64,000 nucleotides of DNA, from NCBI RefSeq assembly GCF_964199755.1, contig NC_133906.1, forward strand, positions 2,790,001 through 2,854,000, read 5' to 3'. This DNA is from Larus michahellis (Eukaryota; Chordata; Aves; Charadriiformes; Laridae). How positions within the stretch are numbered: position 1 is the stretch's first letter; each line of letters opens with the position of its first letter. This document shows positions 35,810 through 48,623 of this stretch, piece after piece. A program made the position numbers and the translations under genes. Below the pieces are notes generated by a model that saw only the letters and a list, made by a program, of their open reading frames with translations, did not search any database and had not been told where the DNA came from.

Positions 35810-38600
35810 CCACGTCGTCTGGCCCTCTGCCTTCCAATACAAGGACGTTTTTAGGCTCCTGCACTTCTGCATAGAGCTACATACAGACTCCCACCACGCC
35901 ACCCATGGTGCTGTGATTTGGGGCTATAATCCCAGTAGCCCTCCACATCTTGCACATGGTCCCCCAGTGAATTTTGCAAGCCACCGTATGGTGATGCTGG
36001 CAGCTGACTCTGCGATGGGCCTGGCCTGCGCCCTCTGAGGCGATTTGATCTCACTTCAAGGCTAGCGGTGCCCACAGTGGCTCTGCTACCAGCACAATCT
36101 GGGCTTGTCTCTACATTGCCATCGTGGCAGTTTAATCTGCTTTCAAACCTGTGCAAGCAGGAGAGTGAATTCTCGTTATTGGGACACAGGTTTTTGTGGG
36201 ATATGGCTTATGGATCCAGCTGGACTGGTGACGCTAACGGCTGTCCTCAGCCATCCTGCACCATTGTCAGCGTCCTTTGTCCCCAGTTATTATTCCTCCA
36301 GCTCTGGCAGTGAGCTGCTCCCGTGGGAACACCCCTGTGAGGCACAATGAGCAAGGTTTGCTTCAAAATTTATATTGTACGTGTTTGCTAAGCACGCGAG
36401 CTCATTTTCACTGAAGTGGATAAGGAATGCTCCCAGCGGGCAGTAACCACCGTCAGGCAGACAGCCGCAAGCAGCTGGTACGGTAATTTCTTCCACTGGG
36501 GCAGCTGAATCCGGAAAAAGACATTTGTCCACACCAGTTTAAACTGGTTCAAGGGCATCTGTACAAACTGTCCAGCTTCCTGTAGCCGTGGTGCTCTGGT
36601 GCTTTGTGTAGATCAGGCTCTGAAAAACAAAAGCCAACGGCCCCATCCTGAACTTGCTGTGGGCTCCATTCAGCCAGGGAGGGGCACAGCCAGTGCTCAA
36701 CACGTCCGATTGTTCTTCTAGTCTGGTCTCTCCTTCTGCTCTCAGACCAAATTTTCTTAGCCCGTTTCCTTTATCAAGCAGGATACAATTAGCAGGAAAT
36801 TCCTCGGGTGGATTTCCTATTCTGTGATAATCCGCAGTGTGCTTACGCATTGGTCAGGACAGGACGGGGGTAAGGGCTGGGGGGGGTTGAAAGCAGTTTG
36901 CAGAATCAGAAAATTGAACCGAGAGAGGAATTTGTCTCCTTTTTAGTCTTCTTATTATAATGTATTTTTGTGTAAAGTTTTGTCCTTTGACAGGCACATC
37001 AAAGTAACTTTCCAGAGCAAGACGGGAGGTTGTGCCGCGTGTTTGTCCTCTGTGTGTGTTCTCAAGATGCAGAGGAATCCCGTAGGGCTGCATCTCCTCG
37101 CAGTCACAGATATGCCTCCCTCGTGGTTTGCACAGCTGCATCTCAGTTAGAATTTGGCTCACTGTCATTGTTTTGGTGCAAGAGGCGGTTTTGTTTGTGA
37201 AACAAAACAGCAGGGCATTTCTATTAGCAGAACGGCAGTGTAAGCAGGCTGGGGCAAACCCATCAGCGTAGTTTATTGTCAGCGATGGGGTCATCTGCAA
37301 AGCACTTCAGAAACTCCAAATGCAACAGTGGGTATTTTGAATATTAAAGAGTCTGCCGGGGGAAATCTTACTCTCTTGCTTTTGCCCTTTGGTCCCAAGA
37401 GCAACAGGAAGGGATAACTTTCTCATTTACTCTGCTTGAAATTATCTGTATGATTGTCTGCTGCTGGGGCTTGTGTGTGCACGCACTAAAAGCAGGGCAC
37501 TGACACCTCTAGGTGCATGGAAAAGGAACACAGGTAAGACACCCTTGAGATGCTCCAGGATCATGGCTGCCGGGTGGTGCTGCCTGTCCTTTTTTAACTC
37601 AACAGTAAAGAGGAAATTAAAAAATATCACCCAGAGACACCTGGCATGACAGCAAGTTAGCTTTGGAGAAACCTGCGTTGTGAACTGCGGTGTCTGTGGA
37701 GAAGTCAGCGCAGTATTTTTAAGGTAAAGATGGTGAAGGAATGAAAGCCGTGTGTATAAAGCGCTGCTGGCCTTGCGCTGTGCCGGAGGGGAGGCTGGTA
37801 GTCGCTTCTCAGCCTCGCTTATGTAGTCACAAGCAAGGATGTTGTGCGTTGCTGGCAGCAGAGGTGGTGGCTGACCCTCACTCCCATAGCGTGGTTCCCC
37901 ACCCGCCCACACGGCCGCTTTGCCAGCGTGCCCCACATTTCTTCTGGTGTCTTCTGTCGTAGTTGCAAGGCGCAAACTATGGTACAGAAGAGAGCCCTGT
38001 GTGTACACCATCCAGAAGCACTTACCTGCCATGCGTGCACCGCTGCGTAAGCCTACAACTGCGCTCCAGGTGGTTACGCCACTGTTGTCTTTCCATTCTC
38101 TGCGAGCGCAAATCCCCACGGTTACACCACCTTCCTTTGTTACCAATATCCGTATCTTAGCTTTCCTACACGTGCTATTACCCTAAAACTGTCTTACAGC
38201 TCACATACACGCAGATCAAAGTGAAAACCCCTAGTATGGGTGAAGCTCATGACTGAATATTTCAGAACAGTGTTTTCGTGCTTCCCTTTTCCCAGGTTAC
38301 CTTTGGCAGACTCCAGCCATCTGTTGTCTGCTTCTGGGCAAGGACTACGCTCCAAAATCCAATGGCCTCAAAAGAGAGCCTGGAGAAGGAAATTGTGGGC
38401 ACCTAGTGCAGCCGTAGCAGAGATGCCAGAGCAGAAGCGCTGGTTTTGGGGCGTTTTACAAAATGCCAAGTTCGCAGTGGTAGAACCACGAAAGCTGAAA
38501 GGATCGGCGGGAGACAAGAGGCAGATATCCCTTTCTGAGTTGCCTTTTCAGGCTCTCTGCAGACAGATCATCATGTCACCTGTAGTGCACCTTGTTCCCG
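35810..38600. other. Intergenic space between the convergent DELE1 and PCDH12 ends
   Basis: No gene supported. A 234-codon frame on the - strand (37442-38146) and several shorter ones overlap each other and show no domain. Part may be untranslated 3' sequence of either neighbour. Confidence 0.5.
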
Positions 38601-38627
38601 AGACGGTAGTGTTAGAAAAAAAATCAA

Positions 38628-38633
38628 TTTTAT
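38628..38633 (-). terminator. PCDH12: Candidate PCDH12 poly(A) signal
   Basis: TTTATT on the + strand (AATAAA on the - strand) lies 467 bases beyond the PCDH12 stop in an AT-rich context. It gives a 3' UTR of about 0.5 kb. Inferred from motif and position. Confidence 0.5.
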
Positions 38634-39099
38634 TTAAATAAGGACTGAGATCCTGGAGCCTGACTCTGCAGCATGTTGCAGAGTCCATGACTGTAATATT
38701 TTATCATCCGTGGTGCACAGTCTACAATCACGTGGGTGTAGCTCGACTGTGTTGTGCTTGTGGTTAATTTAACAACATCCCCCCCCACCCCGATCGGCCT
38801 GCCCTGGGAGGAAGGGACCCTCCTGCTGTTGTGCAACTGGAGTGCGACGGTAAGGTGAAGGATGAGGGTGGGAGAGGAGGAAAGCTGGGAAGGCAAGAAC
38901 AGGCAGGTAGAAGGGAACTAAACAAGGTGACATCAGTCGTGGAGAAGTTTGATGGGGCGAAGCAAAGGAAGAAAAATGCCTGTCGTGATCAGTCTAGGTG
39001 TGGATGATACAATGACCCTGTTAAAGCACACGTGTGCACCCCGAAAGCGGAAAGAAGCTCTGTCTGACTCTTCTCTCCTTATCACAGCCACCAAGCTGC

Positions 39100-39464
39100 C
39101 TACAGAACAGGAGCACCGTCTTCCAGTCCAAGGCTCTTCCCACGCGCCGACAGCTGCCGCAGAAGCCCCGAGCCTGTTTCGTTGTGGACTTGGACCTTCT
39201 GGGACAAAATCATTTCAAAGAGGGTGCTCATTTCTGAAAGGAAAGTGCTGGCCAGTCTCGTCCCAGCGGCGTTCGAGTCAGACCCAGCACCTTTGCCGAA
39301 TGTTTCAAAGGTCCTTGGTTTCTCCTGCCTCGCAGCTTCCTCATCCTGAGGTGAATGCGGAGAGTCGGGGGAGAAGACGTTGTCCTTGTAACTACTGGTG
39401 AGCGGCAAGGAGAGCCGAGCCACCCAGGCCGGGTCAGCAGCCGTCAGCCTCTTGAGGGCCAGCT
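39100..39464 (-). CDS. PCDH12: PCDH12 coding exon 4
   Basis: Acceptor (- strand) TTTTCGCTCCCTGCAG|AGCTGG. Encodes [29 protein letters not shown] and [13 protein letters not shown], nearly unchanged from human ([42 protein letters not shown]). Ends in GLEDGAPVL. Sharp C-terminal conservation confirms orthology. Confidence 0.97.
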
Positions 39465-42400
39465 CTGCAGGGAGCGAAAACAAGAACTGTTGGTGAGACG
39501 TGGAGTGGACGAGAGGGAAAAAAAAAAAAAAAAAAAAAGCACAAAAGACAAAAAAAATACTGAGAGATGAGGAGACTTCCTGAAATCAACTGTGAGAGGA
39601 CTGATTGTAAACAGCAGCTTGAAAAAAACCAAACAAACTAGAACCGGCTTAAAGCTACTGGAGGTTTTGTGTTGGGTTGTTGGGTTTTGTTTTTTTTTAA
39701 TATAATAACCATTACGATCGCTTTGCTTTCTCATTTATTGCAGCCTCAAGTGGCGCTTCACTAAATTGTGAGCAAAGCCGGGGCAAGCGAGGGGTTAGGA
39801 CTGACTAAAGGGGAGATGACAATGGAAAGCTTTCGAGGGGGAAGTATCGGACAGAAAGAAGGTCACTAGTGGACTTCCCTTAAGGGTCACTCTCAGGTGG
39901 GAATTTGCTGCTAAGCAGGCATATTGAGTCCGCGAAGAAACGGGTTATTACAAAAGCAATAATAACAGAAGCGGAATTAAATTCTGGATTATAAAATGCA
40001 CAGCTGGATGGTAGAAGACTAGTAACAAAAAAAATTGAGCTGTAAAGTTCATCAATTAGAGAAACAGATGAGGAGCAGCGGGAGCCTGGTGTGGGTGGTG
40101 GCTGCGGGCTCGTTAATGTACCAGTAATGCGATTCTGCCCCGAAACGGGCAAATGAAATCAGACAATGTGCTGGTCAAGCTATTCCCTGTTGGCACGAAG
40201 ACATAGCCGTGGCATTGTCACTAGGTCTGGCGAGACCTGGTTGGGAACGTTACGTACAAATCTGATGATCCCTCTGTAGGGAAGAGGATCTGAAAAGACA
40301 GAAGTGCAGAGGGAACTACTGAGGTGGGAACAGGAGCGGGTCCAGGCTTAGATGACGGACGCCCCAAGAGGTAGGGGTTGCTTAGCCTAAGGAAGCAAGC
40401 GCTCACTGGGGATCCGGCTGCAACCTGTCATTATTTTGATGGGATAAGCACCGACAAAGGAAATCTTTATGCTTAAAATAGCATTGGCAAAAGAAGAAGT
40501 GATTATAACTGTCCATGAATAGACATAAACTGGAAATGAAAGGAAGGACCCCATAGCAGGGTGAGCCTGGAATAGCTTCCTCATCAGACGGCAGGAAAGG
40601 AAACGGGGGTTCTTGTTTTTTAAAGTAGAGCTTTGCAGTTGGTAAACAAGGCTCCGTGATGGGATGCACAGACGCCGCCGTCCAGCCCCGCGTCGCTGCG
40701 TTTCCACAGCATAACCCGGAACCACCGGGAGGTTGGAGGCGACCGCCGGCTCGTGAAACGCCGTTGAGTCGGAGGGCAGCAAAACAAATCGCTGGCGTCT
40801 GGTAACAAAACACCAAAAACCCCGGCAGTCCCAACCAGATAGCAAGAGCTGGTGTTATTATAATGATTTTGTGGCTCTGACTTATAAAGTGCCCTCCCAG
40901 AGGAGGGTCCCCATACTCATGCACTTAATGCTGCTTCCAGAAGGTAATCGATACCCTGCCACCGCCTGGGACACGTGGTCCTCAGTCACTGGCAGGGGCC
41001 CTCAATCACTGAGACAAGTCTCCTTCCTCAGCCAGCTAAGTAATTAGTCCTTTTTCTCTGAAAAACAACTCTGTCCTGGGGTGGGATGGGGGTGAGGGTT
41101 GGGATTCAAACCTAGTGGGGAGAAAAGGGCAAGTACATCGCTTCGATTTTGTTGCAGCTGAAGCCCCAAAATTCTCTTGTGTTGCTTAACTTCCAGGATT
41201 TCTTTCTGCAATCTCAGTATTTTCTTTCCGTCGCGGTGACTGTTCTTTATGAGATCTCCCAAGCGTGCTGAAATCCCACATTTTTGCTCTAAAACATTCA
41301 CAGTTGTCTGCTCCTCGGGCTGCGAGAAGCATTCCCTGAATATTTTGACGCTTCGGCTATGGAGCAGAGCACAGCAGCAGTCCGCTCGCTGCGGGGAGAA
41401 CCGAGACGCTGTAGGCTGATGGTCCTGTGACCATGAAACCTTGTAATTAGGTATGTTTAATTTGACCGATAACTCTTTACTGCCTTATTTTAATGGTGTT
41501 TGGCCTTGGTGGGTTGGTTTTTTTTATTATTTTTATAATGAATAAAGTTATACCTCTCATCTGCTGCTGCGAACACTCTTGTTTCGCTGGTGGGGGAATA
41601 GGTGTTAATAGACGGTGCTGAGCGCGGAGAGTTCAGCCCCTGGCTCGATGCTTAGAGCATAAACAACCCCGATTGTGGCTGGGACAGATTTTCCTGCTGT
41701 TTCCCCCCACACACACACACACACCCCCCGCTGCGAATAGCACAAAGAGCCAGACGGCCTCAGCCAGCTGTTACGATACTCCTGAGCCCAAGCAATGCTT
41801 CCTTCCTCCCTCCCTCTCTCCGGATGCAAGTCCGCTTCTCTGTTTGTGTTTGGGAGAGGAGGAAGGAGCCCGGCAGCTCCGTCGTCTGCGCTCCGTTGCC
41901 TCTTTGGGAAGGTCTGGGCTCACGGTTAAGGTTGTTTTTTCACCACTGAGGCAGGGCAGCCTCTTTTGTCATGGCCAGCACTGCTGCGTGGGCCGGAAGC
42001 CACACTGGCATGGCCTCAGCACGCGCCACTGGCGTTTGCTGTGAAATTCCACTAATTTGGTAAAAGGGTGGGTTGGTTTTTTTCCTATCAAATCCACGAC
42101 GTATGGGAGGCGGCCCTTCACGGATATGGCTGGCCATAACACAGATTTTCTAGCAGGCTACCTGTCGGGGCACGACTGCATCCAGACAGATCTACTGAGC
42201 AGGTCCACCAGTCCCTTTACTGGGACCAGTGCATGTCAGTGCGCGCATGGGATGGAGCTGGGCAGCCTCTTTGCTCCCTGCTCTTGGCTGCAGGACCTTT
42301 AAATCTGAGGGAACTTCCAGCTCTTGTTTCACCCAACCTTTCTTTCGCTTGCTCCTGACTAGAATAAAAGGGCAGGAAGGCAAACGGAGAGAAGCAGCGT

Positions 42401-45400
42401 GGTTCTCCGTCTGAGCAAGAGGACAGAAAACGCCCAGCTCTGGAATGAAAACCACCGCAGCCGCAAACCTCAATGAGTTCCTCTTGCTGCGGAGGAGCGC
42501 GGAGGCTCCACAATGAAATTTCTGCTACAGGACGTGAGTCAGCCCAACTCTTTCAAATTGAAATGCCAGTAGAAGAGATTTTGTAGAACAAATCAATAAA
42601 AGGAACATGTAGAAAATGTCAGGCCCAGATGGTATTCACCCCGGAGTGCTAGAGGAACTCAGATATGAAATTGCTTGGTTTATTAACTGCTGTTCGTTAA
42701 CTACTGCTTCAAATGAATACGGTATCAGAGGAAGGGAAGGCAGAAATTGTGACGTAAGTTTTTAAGCACATGAAGGTGAACCTAGAGCAGGCAGATTCAC
42801 AGAAACCATCATATGTGAGACTCAGCAGAGGGAGAGCCGAGTACCTGCCACTCGGACAAGAACGGACGTGACATTTGCAAGGTGGGGAATTGCATTTTGC
42901 AAATGTGTTGGCGTCTTTGGAAGAGGTGGGTGAAGGGGTCCTGGTTGACCGAGGACACCCAAGCTCTCAGAAGAGCACCAGCCAGGCTCCCAGGGGACCT
43001 GAGCTGCCCCTGAATTAGCAGCCAGGTTCTGTTAGGGACTGGTATGTGTTAAAAGCTGGAAAGCGAGGGTAGGAATAAATAATCTTCCCTGCAAAGGGAG
43101 GTCATTAGTGGAGTCCCAGTGATAAATGACATGGAGAGGTGGATGTTGGTGTTGACTCCACTAAAACACCCAACAACATAAAAGCGGAGGGGGGAGGGTT
43201 GCTGAAGGACCTAATGATACCGAGTGCCATGAGCAAAAAGTGGCCGGTGGATTTCTGTGTCATCCGCTGTTGGATAATTGTCACGGGGATTGTCATGTAT
43301 TGATGACTCTCCCATCACGCAGAGGAGGGATTTGGGAGTCACCATGGACAGTTTGGTAACAGAGCTCAGCGTGGAGCTTGGGCAGGACAGGAATGAAGAA
43401 CAAAGCAGAAGACCTCCTTATACCACCAGCGTAAATGTATCCTAAACACTGCGCACAATTCTGGTCACCGCATCTCAGTGAAGATTAAAAACTAAAATTA
43501 GTAACAGGTTGGCCACAGGAGATGAGACAGGACTGGTTCAGCCTGGTAGCAAATAGGAGCCTGATGGGGTTCAAAGGGTATATAACATTTTAAGAGGCGT
43601 GACTAGGACAACGCTTCACCTTTCTCACTCTGGAGACCATGAAACGAAGGGGCTCAGGTCAGCATGGGACGCGGTTCACGTGGTGCATAGTTAAACTGGA
43701 CTTCACCCCAACAGAGGTCTACCTTACAAATCAACTCAACAACAGAAGACGCATCCATGGGAGGAAAGATCTACCAAGCGCGATTAAACACATGAAAAAA
43801 TCCAACATGAAGCTCAGCAAGTCCCTTTGCTGTAAACTGCCTGGTACCAGCAGCGTAGGATGGTCCACACACACTGTCCCAAGTATCTGCCACTGTCAGA
43901 GCCACCCTAGGAGACGAGATGTCCCCTGGCTTGCTGCAGACCAGCCAGTTCTCTCTTCTGAATGGGCTCAGTGTGTTACTTGAGGAGATCCCACGGCTGG
44001 ACCCCCCCCACCAGCCCCAGCGTGCTCCCGGTAGCGAGGCCACCTCACCTGCCTGCGGCTCCAGGAGGGTCTCCAGCTCCTCTCCCACCAGCTGCGGCAC
44101 GGAAAGCTCAAACCCACTCTCCGAATCGCGGTCCTCCGCCTCGCTCTCGCCGTGCCCGCTGTCCTTCGTGCTCAGGCAGTCAGTGTCCAGCCCCGCAGCC
44201 CTGCGAGGGGGCCAAAACACCCAGGTCACACTTAACTCTCAGCACGACCCTGCCCCGACGATTACTTTGAAGGTGGTTGTCTTTTTCCCAGAGGTGGGAT
44301 GTGGGCATTGTCTGTTTTTATCCTTCTGTGGGGAGATCCTGCGCAAACAGGGAGCTGCTGGCTCTTCCCCGTGAATTTGGAGGAGCTTCCCTCGTGCAGG
44401 ACCAGGCGAGAAGCAGCCCAGGCCAGCCCTGCCCCTGCAGCCCCAGGGCGGCTCTCCCTCCCTCTCCGTCCTCACCAGGTGGAGATGGTGATGAGAAAGG
44501 TGGAAAGCTGTGTCTGCCCATGGCCTGGGCAGGTCGGGACAGGGAGGACATGACGAAGAAGTGATGAAGCCCTGGCATCCTCAGGAGCGTTCATCCAGAG
44601 ATGTCAATAGCATAATTTAATGGGAACACCATAAAGTTTGTCTCTGGGAACACCTTCAGCTCAGAGCTGGGATGTCTCAGTCCTTCCCATCCCTGCTAGC
44701 AGCATCTCCCTCTTGGCCCAGGGACAGATGCCCTAAACTCATGTCAACAGGCAACAGCACCTCTAAGCAGGTACCCGGAGCCGTGGGAAAACGCACTCTT
44801 GTGCTGCTGCTGCCTCCAAAGCTGGGACCCTCTGTGCTCATGAGCGCACCTTCCCGTCACGCTTGAACACATCGGTGTTCCCCTAGCGAGGACAGGCAGA
44901 TGGTTCGTGGCCATGGAGGAGCTCAGGCGAGTATGGAAGGAGCTGCCAAAGGACCTCCAGGAAGGAGGCAAAGAGCAGCCCTAGGAGGTTGCTGGATACC
45001 AGTGGGGAGCCAGGACCAGAGGAGCACAGCCAGCCCCTGAAGGGAGGACCTACCTCCCCAACTCAGGTCAGCAAAACCGGCGACGAGGTCTTGCCTTGGG
45101 TGTCTGCTGCCCTGGTGTCTCCTGCCCTTGGAGGCTCTTGGGCCAGTGGGGCTGAAGCAGAGGCAGCAGAGACGCGGGGCAACGGGGCGTGGGGAAGGGA
45201 AGGGCTGAGAGCCAGCCTTACCTGCTGCCGTTCTTGGCCGTGTACTTGTTTCCCCTGTGGTTTGTTTTGGGCTGGAACTGGCCCTGGTGCAGCAGGGAGA
45301 GCAGCTGGGAGATTTGCTGTAAGGCAGGAAAAGCCTGTTGAGCCCCGGCGGGTCGCCACTCAAGCTGCTTCCTGCCAGGACGTCCCCTCCGAACCCCCCC

Positions 45401-48400
45401 GGCCTTTTTATAGCGTTTCCTCCTCCTGCAGATGGTTCAGCATCCCCACGCCGGGGGGGGTGGAAACAAGCAGCCGGGCAGCCCACCTGCCCCATCTCTG
45501 CCCACCGTTCCCTGCCTGCCCCCTCCCCTGGGGAAGCGAGCACAGGATTGTCCCCTTCTCCCCGTGACAGCCATCCTCCACCCCCAGCTCCCAGGGTGTC
45601 CTGGTGGGTGTGGGGAGACCCTGGCCGTGGTGTGGTGGCCGTTCATCCTACCCAACCCCTGCTGCTGGGGCACCTCTGCCCAGGGCTGGGAGAAGAGACC
45701 AAGCAAAGACCATCAGGTTGCACGTTCCCACCACCCCGCGGTGTGCAAGGCCCGGGCAAGGAAGGCATTGGGGGGAAGTGAGAGGGGTGCCCACACCTCC
45801 AACAACACGCAGAGCATCTCCTACCTGCACCGGGGGTGACTCCATCGCGAACTCCCCCGTGGGGCTCTGTTCCGCCAGTGCCACCAGCGACAGCCGGACC
45901 AGGCTCCTGAGGATGTGCTGGTGGGGCTGGGGCTGCCCAGGTCCCCCAGCACCCACGGGCTGGTTGGGTGGCAGTGGGGGCTCTCCCATGGGCCCCTCTG
46001 GTGGCTTCACCAAGCTCTTGCAGTGCAGTGGTGCATCCAGGGGGCTCACAGCCTCTTTCGCCGGATTTTTTGGTCTGTGGGGCTGGCGCTGCAGGATGGG
46101 CAGGGTGAAGGTCCCCTGCTGCTCGTCTGAGTCCTTTTGGGTCCTCTGATTTCTCAGGGTCCTGTAGAGAGTGGGGGTGAGGTGAAGGGGAGCCTGTGGG
46201 CAGCCACCCGCCGCGGGGGTAGCTGTGCTGGGCAGATCCTCCTGGCAGGGACGGGGGGGCTCAGCCTCCCGGGGACGGCCCCGGAGCAGCGGGACAAGGT
46301 GGATGTCCGTCTTCTGGATCTGCCTGTGGGGCTTCTTGAGCTGCTGCTGCCTGCGGGCATCCTCTGCCTCCCTGCAGTTGTAGGCCATGCTGTCCTTCTT
46401 CTCTTTCTTACGCAAAGACAGGGTTAAAGCCAAAAGGAGAAGGCACCCACCCAGGAGAGCGGCCAGGCAGATAACGACCACCACGGCCGGGCTCAGCCAC
46501 CCAGGATCCTGGGCTGAGATTTTGGAGAACGCCCCGTGATGCCGGAAAACTAAGCGGACCCGGGCCAGGGTGTGCAGGGGGATGTCCCCCTCATCGCTCA
46601 CCCGCACCACCAGCTCCCGCTCGCTGCCGGCGAGGCTGCTGGCGTTGCTGGCGTTGAGGAAGACCTGCCCCAAGAGAGGGTCCAGGATGAAGAGCCCAAC
46701 ATCATCCCCACCCACCAGATCATACCGGAGAGCCCCGTTGATGCCAGAGTCCACATCCCTGGCCGCGATGGTGAAGAGGAAGGGAGTGCTGGCACATGAC
46801 ACGAGTGTTGCATTGGTCACCGCTGCAGTCCCTTGGGTGCTCCCATTCCCAGGCACCACCCAGAAGCACCCAGTCTCCACATTGACCAGGATGGAGAGTG
46901 TGGCTGCGCCTCCCACCAGCGCTGGCGTGGTGATGGCGGGTGCGTTGTCGTTCTGGTCCAGCACAGCCAGCCTGATGGAGGCGTTGGACGCCAGCTTGGG
47001 GTGACCACCATCCTCCGCGGTCACCAGGAACTCCAGACTCTTCACCTGCTCATAATCAAAAGCTTGGAGGGCAAAAACATCCCCAGTGGTGGGGTCGATT
47101 GAGACCAGACCTGAAGCAGAGGAGTCCGAGATGCTGTAGATGATTTTCCCATTGAAACCCAGGTCAGGGTCGGTGGCACGGACGGTGAGCAAGAAGGCAG
47201 GTGCTTTGCTGTTCTCAGCAACAGCAACCTCATAGGTGGCCTTCTCGAAGGAGGGGGCATTGTCATTGACGTCGCTGATGCAGATAGTGAGATGCTTCAG
47301 CACCGCCAAGGAAAGGTCACCCTGGTCCCGCACCACCAACGTCAGGTTGTACTCGGCACGCAGCTCCCTGTCCAGCGTGGCGTTGGTCATCAGCACGTAG
47401 CTGTGGCTGTTGGTCCTCTTCAGCCTGAAGTGCTCATACCCTTGACTGAGGGAGCAATGCACTTGCCCATTGCTCCCCGAATCAGGGTCGCTGGCCGTCA
47501 CCAGAGCCACGAAACTGTCTTTGGGGAGGGCTTCGGAGAGGACGGGCACCCGTGCGGCCCAGGTGACATGGACATCGGGAGCGTTGTCGTTGACATCCAG
47601 GACTTTGACCAGGATCTTGCAGTGTGCTGGGATGGGGTTGGCGCCCAGGTCCCGGGCTTGCACATCCAGCTCGTAGGAGTGGGTTTCCTCATAGTCCAGC
47701 GGGTGCTTCAGGATGATGCTGCCCGTGCGGGCATCGATGCCAAAAGTGCTCAGCACCTCTGGGGGCGCGTGCTTGCTCAGGCTGTACTCGATCTCCCCAT
47801 TGGGACCCTGGTCGGGGTCAGTGGCCGTGACTGTCACAAGGAGGGTCCCGGGCAGAGCATCCTCCCAAACCTCAACCGTCAAAGAGCTCTCTGCAAAGAC
47901 GGGGCTGTTATCATTGGAGTCAAGGACGATGACTTTAATTAAAGCGGTACCTGATTTTGGTGGCTCCCCATGGTCAGTGGCTGTCAGCACAAGGTCGAAG
48001 GAGGAGTGCAGCTCACGGTCCACTTCTTTAACCACAACGAGCTCTGCGTGCCTCGTCCCATCAGAGCTGGAGACGACCTCCAGGGCAAAGTGCTCGCTGG
48101 GGGAGAGGGCGTAGGAGCAGCGGGCGTTGGGGCCGGCATCGGCATCCAGGGCTCGGTCCAGCGGGATCCGCGTCCGCAGGGATGCGCTCTCCGACATCTC
48201 TAGCTCCAGCTCGGGCGTGGGGAACCGCGGCGCATTGTCATTGATGTCCAGCACTTGAACTTCCACATGAATAAGAGCCAGGTTTCGGGCAGCCAACACG
48301 TCAAACGAGACCCAGCAGGGATCGCTGTGCCGGCACAGCTGCTCCCTGTCCACCCGCCCGGCCGTGCTGAGCACCCCGTCCCCGCTCCCCACATGCAGTG

Positions 48401-48623
48401 GGAACCTCCCGGGGGTCTCCATCAGCTGGAAGGCATCCGCTGCTTCGCCGCTCTCGCCACCCTCGACGTGCTCGGCCAGCATCCCTATCACCGTTCCCGG
48501 CGGCACTTCTTCGAACACCCGGTACTGCACCGTGAACGTGGCCACCTCCTGGGCATCGGCAGAGAGGAAGAGGTACCACCACAAGGTGGGGAGATGGAGA
48601 GCGGAGCGGCTCAGCAGCAGCAT
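39100..48623 (-). CDS. PCDH12: PCDH12, protocadherin-12 / VE-cadherin-2 (four coding exons)
   Basis: Endothelial (and in mammals placental) delta-type protocadherin that mediates calcium-dependent homophilic adhesion at the plasma membrane. Joined exons are 48623-45825, 45316-45222, 44200-44049 and 39464-39100; phases agree, total 3411 nt, 1136 aa (human 1184). From M1 (48623): signal peptide about 1-24 ([20 protein letters not shown]), six cadherin repeats with calcium motifs (DINDNAP at about 125, then [28 protein letters not shown]), one transmembrane helix at about 708-735 ([20 protein letters not shown]), and a cytoplasmic tail with [16 protein letters not shown] and [13 protein letters not shown] shared with human. 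It does not belong to the clustered protocadherins; the tail has its own exons. An in-frame ATG 48 codons upstream is less likely because the sequence there is not a signal peptide. The C-terminus lacks the Ser-rich tail of the human protein. Confidence 0.97.
39518..39538 (-). repeat. Poly-T tract (21) in PCDH12 intron 3
   Basis: A21 on the + strand, so T21 in the transcript, 54-74 bases upstream of the exon 4 acceptor. A simple repeat that may add to the pyrimidine tract region. Confidence 0.85.
39540..42589. other. PCDH12: PCDH12 intron 3, left part
   Basis: No exon recognised. Contains a (CA)n tract at 41708-41725 and unique sequence. Open frames on both strands (up to 173 codons near 40403-40924) show no domain. 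Confidence 0.55.
41708..41725. repeat. (CA)n dinucleotide tract
   Basis: Eight AC units flanked by C-runs, within PCDH12 intron 3. Short and likely polymorphic. Confidence 0.9.
42590..43650 (+). repeat. CR1 LINE reverse-transcriptase region (old)
   Basis: The + strand at about 42624-42672 reads [19 protein letters not shown], the CR1 RT motif GPDGIHPRVL-EL. Later landmarks follow in order: the GGAGTCCCAGTGATAAATGACATGG block near 43112, GGGATTTGGGAGTCACCATGGACAG near 43328, and CACAATTCTGGTCACCGCATCTCAG near 43455. Stops and indels throughout. It lies antisense in PCDH12 intron 3. Confidence 0.8.
44049..44200 (-). CDS. PCDH12: PCDH12 coding exon 3
   Basis: Acceptor GGCCCCCTCGCAG|GGCTGC, donor GCAG|GTGAGG on the - strand. 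Acidic Ser/Glu-rich cytoplasmic segment ending [13 protein letters not shown], matching human LEEELSSLLDPST. Phase 2 in, 1 out. Confidence 0.93.
45222..45316 (-). CDS. PCDH12: PCDH12 coding exon 2
   Basis: Acceptor CTGCCTTACAG|CAAATC, donor [34 protein letters not shown] is almost identical to human ([20 protein letters not shown]). Phase 0 in, 2 out. Confidence 0.97.
45825..48623 (-). CDS. PCDH12: PCDH12 coding exon 1 (ectodomain, TM, proximal tail)
   Basis: A single 2799-nt exon, 933 codons, ending ESPPVQ|GTAGGA. It carries the signal peptide, all six cadherin repeats, the transmembrane helix and half of the tail. A large unsplit ectodomain exon is typical of non-clustered and clustered protocadherins. 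Conserved runs include [41 protein letters not shown] and ILRSLVRLS. The start at 48621-48623 has A at -3. Confidence 0.98.

Noticed and set aside
37442-38146. 234-codon - strand frame between DELE1 and PCDH12
   Set aside because: No recognisable domain, signal peptide or repeats, and overlapping frames on the other strand are equally open. Could be part of an untranslated region, but nothing supports translation.
47292-47942. 216-codon frame on the + strand opposite the PCDH12 ectodomain exon
   Set aside because: It is the antisense shadow of a GC-rich coding exon. The conserved cadherin repeats on the - strand explain the lack of stops.
45825-48623. Whether the cadherin gene could be a clustered protocadherin or PCDH1
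   Set aside because: The tail motifs ([36 protein letters not shown]) and the four-exon structure are specific to PCDH12.
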